Source: Proteobacteria bacterium UBA1847
GTDB taxonomy: Bacteria > Pseudomonadota > Gammaproteobacteria > Steroidobacterales > Woeseiaceae
Direction: 5' to 3'
Assembly: GCA_002338605.1 (NCBI GenBank)
Contig: DDIP01000426.1
Location: 1-7,803, forward strand
Length of the DNA stretch: 7,803 nucleotides
Positions 1 through 4,265 of the stretch are shown here, piece by piece. The translations under genes and the position numbers were made by a program. Every line of letters begins with the position of its first letter. Position 1 is the first letter of the stretch. Under the pieces are notes generated by a model that was not told the DNA's origin, made no database searches, and worked only from the letters and a program-made list of their open reading frames with translations.

Positions 1-462
1 CGTCTTGCCCTCGAAGATGTCAACGCCAAGTGTTCCACTCGTGTACTGATGCTTCCGGGTTTCGCGGATGACGTAGTGACTGCCATGAATATGCCAGCCC
101 CATACGCCTACGTAGTCGACCGGATAGGATTCAACACGGATCTTGTCCCGTGTGCCGACCGTGTACGCAATCAGCATGTCGCCATTCCCTGGCGTATCCA
201 GGAATTCGTAACCAGCCGACTCGAGATGGCGCCGAATTGCTGCTTGTATGTTTTGCTGCGACAGTGGACTGATCCGAATCGATTCGCCGTCGGTTACGTA
301 GGGTGTCTCGCTAACCCAGGAAAAGGTCTTGAAGGCGGCAAAATTCGCCGTCTCATCATAATGCGAGCCCGTCCTGATCGTAGCGCAACCAGACTGGGCA
401 ATAACGAGGAGCAATATGACGAGTGCTTGTTGCAGTTTCGTTGTCGCGCATGTGTGAAGCAT
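1..462 (-). CDS. DUF4136 family lipoprotein, 3' end cut by window edge
   Basis: Reading the minus strand from an ATG at 462 gives 154 codons without a stop, running off the left edge, so the C-terminus is missing. The N-terminus has a basic/polar start, a hydrophobic core at residues 13-22 (ALVILLLVIA) and a lipobox-like QSGC ending in Cys26, so I infer a lipid-anchored envelope protein. The -3 residue is Gln rather than the usual Leu. The mature part matches the DUF4136 pattern as I know it: an early 'tyDetaNFaaFKTFSW' type segment (about residues 37-52), a helix with IRRHLESAGYEF, then 'GDMLIAYTVG', and near the edge 'YTSGTLGVDIFE'. Function of DUF4136 proteins is not established. A good ribosome binding site (GAGGAGA) precedes the ATG. 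It lies 52 bases after cbpM on the same strand and may be co-transcribed with the chaperone pair. Family call fairly sure; role unknown. Confidence 0.8.
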   Translation of the reverse strand, partial: MLHTCATTKLQQALVILLLVIAQSGCATIRTGSHYDETANFAAFKTFSWVSETPYVTDGESIRISPLSQQNIQAAIRRHLESAGYEFLDTPGNGDMLIAYTVGTRDKIRVESYPVDYVGVWGWHIHGSHYVIRETRKHQYTSGTLGVDIFEGKT

Positions 463-514
463 GATCTTCTCCTCAAGAATTCATTGGTCTGACAGCTCGC
501 AGGTTCTCACTGGT

Positions 515-829
515 CTAGTCCTCTTCGGGCGACAGGCGTTCGATCCGAGTGCGCAGCGCATTGACCTCGTCAAGTAATTCAAGTGTCAGGGCAATGCCCT
601 CAACATTGACTCCGAGGTCACGGTGCAATCGTCGTGCAGTAATTACGCGGGTGATACTTTCCACGCCGAATCGCCAGTCATCGCGCCTGGAACCTCCGGG
701 TTCCAGCACGCCATGATCGACCAGTTCCAGGACCCATTCCTCGCGGCATCCGCAGGCCTGGCAAATGTCGACAACAGACAGTGTTACTCGCTCGTCAAGT
801 ACGGTGCCGCTTATCACTTCTCTTGGCAT
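515..829 (-). CDS. cbpM: Chaperone modulator CbpM (MerR-like)
   Basis: This encodes a 104-residue protein, close to the roughly 100 residues usual for CbpM. CbpM in E. coli binds the J-domain of CbpA and inhibits its co-chaperone and DNA-binding activities. Visible features are a MerR-like winged-helix region at residues 15-60 (VTLSVVDICQACGC, then EEWVLELVDHGVLEP and the aromatic-containing DDWRF) and a long helical C-terminal part (residues 55-100) with repeated hydrophobics (RRLHRDLGVNVEGIALTLEL, then LLDEVNALRTRIERL). A C-x2-C-x-C cluster sits at Cys23, Cys26 and Cys28; I believe the first pair is common in this family, so metal or redox binding should not be assumed. It follows cbpA with a 6-base gap, the usual arrangement, which strongly supports the call. 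The Shine-Dalgarno is weak (GGGGG about 11 bases upstream), consistent with translation coupled to cbpA. Confidence 0.9.
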   Translation of the reverse strand: MPREVISGTVLDERVTLSVVDICQACGCREEWVLELVDHGVLEPGGSRRDDWRFGVESITRVITARRLHRDLGVNVEGIALTLELLDEVNALRTRIERLSPEED

Positions 830-835
830 GGCTCG

Positions 836-1786
836 TCAGGCCCCCAGGTGTGTGCGTGGATTGAAGTCAAATGCCTGCTGCATTTTTCGGTAGGCGTCTT
901 TTTCCTTATCCGATTTTGCAGGCGGCAGTGCGATCGCAAGTTCCACGATGAAATCACCCGGAGGATCGCTCGGAATCCCGCGGCCTTTTAATCGCAGCTT
1001 GCTTCCTTGTTTGGAGCCGGACGGGACTTTGAGGTCGACTGCCCCGGAGGGAGTCGGGACTTTAATCGTGGCGCCGAGTGTGGCCTCCCACGGAGTGACA
1101 GGCAGTGTCATGAAAACGTCCCGTTCATCAACCGTGTATCGGGGGTGCTGCCGAAACGCGACTTCGAGGAACAGATCCCCGGATTCGCCGCCACCGTAGC
1201 CGGGTGAACCCTGACCGGACAAGCGAATTCGCTGGCCCGCGCGAATACCTTTTGGGATTTTTACGTTGAGTGTTCGTTCGCGGGTCGAGACGTGCCCGTT
1301 TTCGTCAAGCATGGGGACCCGCAAATTGATCGCTCTCGTGGCTCCGCGATAGGCATCTTCCAGATCGACAAGCACCCTGGCGTGATGATCGTCGCCGCGG
1401 CTCCGGAATTGACGAGAACGCGCAGCACCGCCTTGAGCGCGCGCGTGCTGTCCAAACAGGGATTCGAAGAAATCACTATAGCGTCCATCCGCGTCGCCAC
1501 CGAAGCCGCTGCCGCTGAATTCGAATCCCGCACCCCAGTCAGGCGGTGGCTGAAAATCCTTTCCCGCCTTCCAGTTCGAACCGAGTTCGTCATAGGCGGC
1601 CCTGCTTTCCGGATCCTTCAGGACGGCATAGGCCTCGCCAAGTTCCTTGAAGCGTTCTTCGGCATCTTTTTCTTTGCTGACGTCCGGATGATACTTGCGG
1701 GCAAGTTTTCGGTAGGACCGCTTGATTTCATCCTGTGTCGCCTTTCGGTCGACACCCATGATTTTGTAGTAGTCCCGGTATTCCAA
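836..1786 (-). CDS. cbpA: DnaJ-like co-chaperone CbpA (curved DNA-binding protein)
   Basis: A 316-residue class B J-protein (E. coli CbpA is about 306). It would stimulate the DnaK ATPase and deliver unfolded clients in the cytoplasm; E. coli CbpA also binds curved DNA in the nucleoid. The J-domain spans residues 1-72 with the essential HPD at 33-35. A Gly/Phe-rich linker follows at about 83-112 (GFEFSGSGFGG and DFFESLFG). There is no CxxCxGxG zinc finger. Two beta-rich substrate-binding domains occupy about 132-210 (starting HHARVLVDLEDAYRGA, with IPKGIRAGQRIRL) and 215-295 (VTPWEATLGATIKVPTPSG, LKGRGIP), followed by a C-terminal dimerisation segment. The start is TTG: the sequence reads into the J-domain at once, an in-frame TGA lies at 1796-1798, and GAGGGG sits 5 bases upstream. 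The first in-frame ATG (codon 10) would destroy helix I. Divergent from hsp20 and followed by its modulator cbpM. Confidence 0.95.
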   Translation of the reverse strand: MEYRDYYKIMGVDRKATQDEIKRSYRKLARKYHPDVSKEKDAEERFKELGEAYAVLKDPESRAAYDELGSNWKAGKDFQPPPDWGAGFEFSGSGFGGDADGRYSDFFESLFGQHARAQGGAARSRQFRSRGDDHHARVLVDLEDAYRGATRAINLRVPMLDENGHVSTRERTLNVKIPKGIRAGQRIRLSGQGSPGYGGGESGDLFLEVAFRQHPRYTVDERDVFMTLPVTPWEATLGATIKVPTPSGAVDLKVPSGSKQGSKLRLKGRGIPSDPPGDFIVELAIALPPAKSDKEKDAYRKMQQAFDFNPRTHLGA

Positions 1787-1791
1787 GAAAG

Positions 1792-1797
1792 CCCCTC
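1792..1797 (-). promoter_or_regulatory. Ribosome binding site fixing the TTG start of cbpA
   Basis: On the minus strand GAGGGG lies 5 bases before the TTG at 1786. An in-frame TGA (1796-1798) overlaps this site, so no longer in-frame reading is possible. Together with the immediately following J-domain, this settles TTG as the initiation codon. Confidence 0.8.
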
Positions 1798-1818
1798 AAT
1801 TGCTCGATGAATTCGGCA

Positions 1819-1848
1819 ATATTGTTGTTCCATTTTCCCGTGTTTCAA
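1819..1848 (-). promoter_or_regulatory. Possible sigma-70-type promoter for cbpA
   Basis: On the minus strand, TTGAAA (1848-1843) resembles a -35 element and is followed after 18 bases by CAATAT (1824-1819), a 3-of-6 match to a -10 element. Transcription would start near 1811, leaving a leader of about 25 bases before the cbpA ribosome binding site. TTGAAA also matches the core of a sigma-32 -35 box, but no CCCCAT-like -10 is present at the required spacing, so heat-shock sigma control is not supported. The -10 lies within the palindrome CAATATTG (1817-1824). Confidence 0.35.
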
Positions 1849-1962
1849 TGCCGGTGTACCTACGGAGAAGTACCAATCAACTGTCGGTCCGGCGTTATCG
1901 TCAGGGTATTTTTACGGATTTACTCCGACGCCAGATTACCTGACTCTCGTATTGTAGAGGGA

Positions 1963-2002
1963 GGCGGGTTGTTTCTGCCGGATTTATTCTGAAAAGAGGA
2001 TA
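1963..2002 (+). promoter_or_regulatory. Two-hairpin leader of hsp20, possible RNA thermometer
   Basis: Two hairpins can be drawn in the presumed 5' leader. The first pairs GGCGGG (1963-1968) with UCUGCC (1974-1979) around a UUGUU loop, including two G-U pairs. The second pairs UAUUCU (1985-1990) with AGA (1995-1997) and AUA (2000-2002) around a GAAA tetraloop (1991-1994), bulging G1998 and G1999. The 3' side of the second hairpin is the Shine-Dalgarno AGAGGA (1995-2000), so it would be masked by a deliberately weak stem. Known ROSE-type RNA thermometers in proteobacterial small heat-shock genes use a comparable imperfect stem over the ribosome binding site. The architecture is seen; thermosensing is inference, and the stem is short enough to be chance. 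Confidence 0.35.
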
Positions 2003-2007
2003 CTGCG

Positions 2008-2451
2008 ATGAATATAGTGAGTTGGACACCATTTCAGGACATGGATGACGTATTCAGTCGATTCCACAGGCTGTATGGCGGTCTTTCCCCGAAACGCGAT
2101 GGCGATCTTGCCGCAGACTCGGCATGGTGGCCGGTCGCAGACATTTCGGAGTCCGAAAGCGAATACCTCATCAAGGCTCAGCTGCCCGAAGTTGACCGAA
2201 AAGACGTTAAGGTCACGGTCGATGGCGGGATGGTTTCGATTCGTGGTGAACGTCGCATGGAGAAGGACGAGAAGGACGCCAAACAGCACCGCATTGAAAG
2301 TTTCTATGGAACATTCTCAAGAAGCTTTGCGCTGCCGGAAGATGCCGACGTGCAGCACATAAAGGCGAAATCGAAAGACGGGGTTTTGAGGATCCATATC
2401 CCGAAAACACAGCAGGCGACTTCCAAAAAGATTGATGTCACCGTCGACTAG
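2008..2451 (+). CDS. hsp20: Hsp20 / alpha-crystallin small heat-shock protein
   Basis: A 147-residue ATP-independent holdase expected to oligomerise in the cytoplasm and keep denatured proteins in a form that DnaK-type systems can refold. The N-terminal arm (residues 1-40) carries the aromatic-rich WTPFQDMDDVFSRFHRLY typical of class A bacterial small Hsps. The alpha-crystallin domain runs from about Trp41 (WPVADISESESEY) to Pro132, with the QLPEVDRKDVKVTV strand, the GERR segment, the IESFYGTFSRSFALP core signature and the terminal GVL motif at 125-127 (DGVLRIHIPK). A short tail holds an I-x-V motif (Ile142-Asp-Val144), used in this family to dock onto neighbouring subunits. The ATG is preceded by AGAGGA with 7-base spacing. 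It is divergent from cbpA, so the two may share stress-responsive control, and it ends before a strong hairpin. Confidence 0.96.
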   Translation: MNIVSWTPFQDMDDVFSRFHRLYGGLSPKRDGDLAADSAWWPVADISESESEYLIKAQLPEVDRKDVKVTVDGGMVSIRGERRMEKDEKDAKQHRIESFYGTFSRSFALPEDADVQHIKAKSKDGVLRIHIPKTQQATSKKIDVTVD

Positions 2452-2472
2452 GCGAAAGGCATCGGGAAAGTC

Positions 2473-2504
2473 AGGGAAACCGGGGCCATACCCCCGGTTT
2501 CCCT
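2473..2504. terminator. Perfect 13-bp hairpin between convergent genes, likely bidirectional terminator
   Basis: AGGGAAACCGGGG (2473-2485) is followed by a 6-base loop and its exact complement CCCCGGTTTCCCT (2492-2504). It sits between the stop codons of hsp20 (plus) and the ArsR-family regulator (minus), the only gap between these convergent genes. The GC-rich stem favours a terminator, but neither strand has a following run of Ts, so it is not a textbook intrinsic terminator. It could instead stabilise the 3' ends of the two transcripts. Confidence 0.65.
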
Positions 2505-2533
2505 CAGTGCGTAAGGTTTATAAAGCACGGAAT

Positions 2534-2845
2534 TTACTCGCAATATATCTCGTGCAGGCAACTCATTAGCTTTTGCACATGATTCCCGCGCAGCGAATAG
2601 TAAATCGTCTGGCCGTCCCGCCGGGTGCCCACGAGCCCGGTACGCCGCAGGATCGCAAGATGTTGCGACAGCGGCGATTGTGCCAGATCGATCCGCTCGT
2701 TCAGTTCACCAACGGACATTTCCCTTTCCGATAGCAGGCAAAGAATCATCAGCCGGTGCGGATTGCCGGCGGTTTTCAGCAATGCCGCCGCCTCCTCGGA
2801 ATTGGCTTGCAGCTCTGCCAGGTCGGTTTGGATCGGTGCGGGCAC
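2534..2845 (-). CDS. bigR: ArsR-family repressor of BigR/SqrR/YgaV type, probable persulfide sensor
   Basis: A 103-residue winged-helix protein from the preferred GTG start at 2845, which has GGAGG 7 bases upstream (2853-2857). A longer reading from ATG at 2872 (112 residues) has no ribosome binding site and would put the start beside the operator. The body matches the BigR/SqrR/YgaV group: QANSEEAAALLKTAGNPHRLMILCLL, then MSVGELNERIDLAQSPLSQHLAILR as the recognition helix-turn-helix, the wing RRDGQTIYYSL, and a C-terminal LHEIYCE. The two cysteines of these sensors are present: Cys36 in LMILCLL and Cys102 in the terminal YC (45 and 111 in the longer numbering). In characterised relatives they form a di/tetrasulfide or disulfide link that releases DNA. 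There is no metal-binding ELCVCDL motif of ArsR arsenic sensors. It is divergent from sqr, so it probably represses sqr and its downstream genes until sulfide appears. The symbol is by similarity. Confidence 0.88.
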   Translation of the reverse strand: MPAPIQTDLAELQANSEEAAALLKTAGNPHRLMILCLLSEREMSVGELNERIDLAQSPLSQHLAILRRTGLVGTRRDGQTIYYSLRGNHVQKLMSCLHEIYCE

Positions 2846-2852
2846 TTGCTTG

Positions 2853-2857
2853 CCTCC
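2853..2857 (-). promoter_or_regulatory. Ribosome binding site favouring the GTG start of the repressor
   Basis: On the minus strand GGAGG is followed by 7 bases and then GTG at 2845. The upstream in-frame ATG at 2872 has only AT-rich sequence in front of it. The site therefore argues for a 103-residue product whose N-terminus also matches the short N-termini of YgaV-like relatives. Confidence 0.65.
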
Positions 2858-2876
2858 AGGGCCTTGCGGCATTTAC

Positions 2877-2892
2877 GTATATGTGAATATAC
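2877..2892. promoter_or_regulatory. Inverted repeat, probable repressor operator
   Basis: GTATAT and ATATAC form a perfect 6-bp inverted repeat around GTGA in the AT-rich gap between the divergent repressor and sqr genes. ArsR-family repressors bind such AT-rich dyads. It overlaps the expected -35 position of the sqr-facing promoter, so a bound repressor would block RNA polymerase, and its closeness to the repressor start suggests autoregulation. A second, imperfect dyad (TATAATTAATATA, 2902-2914) lies over the -10 zone. Confidence 0.5.
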
Positions 2893-2901
2893 TAATGTAG
2901 A

Positions 2902-2907
2902 TATAAT
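2902..2907 (+). promoter_or_regulatory. Candidate -10 element of the sqr operon promoter
   Basis: An exact TATAAT faces sqr, 80 bases before its start codon. No good -35 hexamer is found 16-18 bases upstream (that position is ATATGT, within the inverted repeat). The promoter would be weak or activator-dependent on its own, or the AT-rich tract may supply UP-like contacts. Assignment rests on the -10 match and position only. Confidence 0.4.
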
Positions 2908-2987
2908 TAATATAAGCGAATTAGAACACAGATTGAAAGCTCTTGTAAATCGGCAACAGTCCCGCTTTGGGCTTCGGAGGACAGGAC

Positions 2988-4265
2988 ATGGCGACAGTGG
3001 TGGTATTGGGTGGCGGCATCGGCGGCGTGTCGCAAGCCTTCGAGTTGAAATCGCTGCTGGACAAAAGCGACAAGCTGATCCTGGTCAGTGATAGCGAGAA
3101 CTTCGAATTTACACCATCGAATCCCTGGGTCGCGGTCGGTTGGCGGACGGGCGCGCAGATAGCTGTTGATCTGCGACCGGTGTGTGCCAAGCGCGGCATC
3201 GAGTTCATCAACCAGGCAGCGACCCGCGTCCACCCGGAAGATAACAAAATATCGCTCGCTGACGGTGGTGTTGTCGAGTACGACTACCTGGTTGTCGCAA
3301 CCGGCCCAAAACTTGCGTTCGACGAAATCGAGGGACTCGGGCCAGAGGGATACACCAGCTCCGTTTGCAAGACAGGGCATGCGGAGGCTGCGAGGGCCGA
3401 TGTCGAAAAACTGGCTAAAGATCCCGGGCCGGTCGTTGTCGGAGCGGCACAGGGCGCATCCTGCTTCGGGCCGGCCTACGAGTACGCCTTTATTCTCGAC
3501 ACCGAACTGCGCAAGCGAAAGGTACGTGATCGCGTACCCATGACGTTTGTCACATCAGAACCCTATATCGGTCACCTGGGTCTCGACGGCGTCGGCGACA
3601 CCAAGGGTATGCTCGAATCGGAATTGCGCAATCGTCACATACACTGGGTTACCAATGCGAAAATCCAGGAAGTCAGTGACGGCAGTATGACAATCATCGA
3701 AGTGGATAAAGATGGCGCCGACAAGCAACAACATGAGGTGACGTTCAGGCATGCCATGATTTTGCCTGCGTTTAAAGGGGTTGACGCCGTCTTTGGTGTC
3801 GATGGTCTGGTCAATCCCCGCGGCTTTGTGCTGGTCGACAAGCACCACCGCAACGCAGTTTACAAGAACATTTACTCGGTCGGCGTGTGTATTGCGATTC
3901 CGCCCATTGGGCCTACCCCGGTCCCGGTCGGTGTACCGAAGACGGGTTACATGATCGAGTCGATGGTGACCGCGACTGCGAAAAATATCCGCGACGTGAT
4001 TGATGGCAAAGAGCCATCGCATGAAGCGACCTGGAACGCGATTTGCCTCGCTGATTTCGGGGACTCCGGCGTGGCATTCGTCGCATCGCCGCAAATCCCG
4101 CCACGCAACACGAACTGGGCCTCGCAGGGCAAGTGGGTACATCTCGCAAAAATTGCCTTCGAAAAATATTTTTTGCGAAAAGTCCGACAGGGCAGGCACG
4201 AGGCGTACTACGAAAAACTGCTGATGAAGTGGATTGGTTCTGACCGGCTGAAAGAGACGGGATGA
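2988..4265 (+). CDS. sqr: Sulfide:quinone oxidoreductase (FAD)
   Basis: A 425-residue flavoprotein that would oxidise sulfide to polysulfide or sulfur and pass electrons to membrane quinone. The N-terminal FAD-binding fold begins VVVLGGGIGGVSQAFEL (GxGxxG at 8-13). The second dinucleotide-fold signature YDYLVVATGPKL is at 98-109. The sequence closely resembles the A. ferrooxidans SQR as I remember it: FTPSNPWVAVGW (41-52), GASCFGPAYEYA, SEPYIGHLG, AFKGV, KTGYMIESMV (318-327). Catalytic Cys127, Cys159 and Cys353 are all present, aligning with Cys128/160/356 of that enzyme, as are His131 and His196 (its 132/198). The C-terminus (from about 383, KWVHLAKIAFEKYFLRK) looks like the amphipathic helices that dip into the membrane. 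ATG 2988 is chosen because GGAGG (2976-2980) precedes it by 7 bases. The stop overlaps the next start as ATGA. No persulfide dioxygenase or rhodanese is visible in this window. Confidence 0.95.
   Translation: MATVVVLGGGIGGVSQAFELKSLLDKSDKLILVSDSENFEFTPSNPWVAVGWRTGAQIAVDLRPVCAKRGIEFINQAATRVHPEDNKISLADGGVVEYDYLVVATGPKLAFDEIEGLGPEGYTSSVCKTGHAEAARADVEKLAKDPGPVVVGAAQGASCFGPAYEYAFILDTELRKRKVRDRVPMTFVTSEPYIGHLGLDGVGDTKGMLESELRNRHIHWVTNAKIQEVSDGSMTIIEVDKDGADKQQHEVTFRHAMILPAFKGVDAVFGVDGLVNPRGFVLVDKHHRNAVYKNIYSVGVCIAIPPIGPTPVPVGVPKTGYMIESMVTATAKNIRDVIDGKEPSHEATWNAICLADFGDSGVAFVASPQIPPRNTNWASQGKWVHLAKIAFEKYFLRKVRQGRHEAYYEKLLMKWIGSDRLKETG

Noticed and set aside
49..492. Plus-strand open frame of 147 codons
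   Set aside because: It lies antisense over the DUF4136 lipoprotein, whose minus-strand frame has a signal sequence, lipobox, ribosome binding site and family motifs; the plus-strand translation has none.
515..592. CbpM Cys23-Cys26-Cys28 as a metal site
   Set aside because: The cysteines (encoded near 746-763) resemble a segment I believe is common in CbpM proteins and lack further ligands nearby, so a metal-binding claim is not supported.
623..1207. Several plus-strand open frames across cbpM and the end of cbpA
   Set aside because: All are antisense shadows of cbpM and cbpA with no coding motifs.
1292..1810. Plus-strand open frame of 172 codons
   Set aside because: It is the antisense shadow of cbpA, which shows an intact J-domain and C-terminal domains on the other strand.
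1911..1939. TTTACG-N17-GATTAC as an hsp20 promoter
   Set aside because: Only a 3-of-6 match at the -10 and a fair -35; not distinguishable from chance, so not listed as a feature. No sigma-32 type CTTGAA/CCCCAT pair was seen on the plus strand either.
2967..2987. Earlier TTG start for sqr adding seven residues
   Set aside because: The ATG at 2988 has GGAGG at ideal spacing and begins directly with the FAD-binding strand; the extension would overlap the ribosome binding site.
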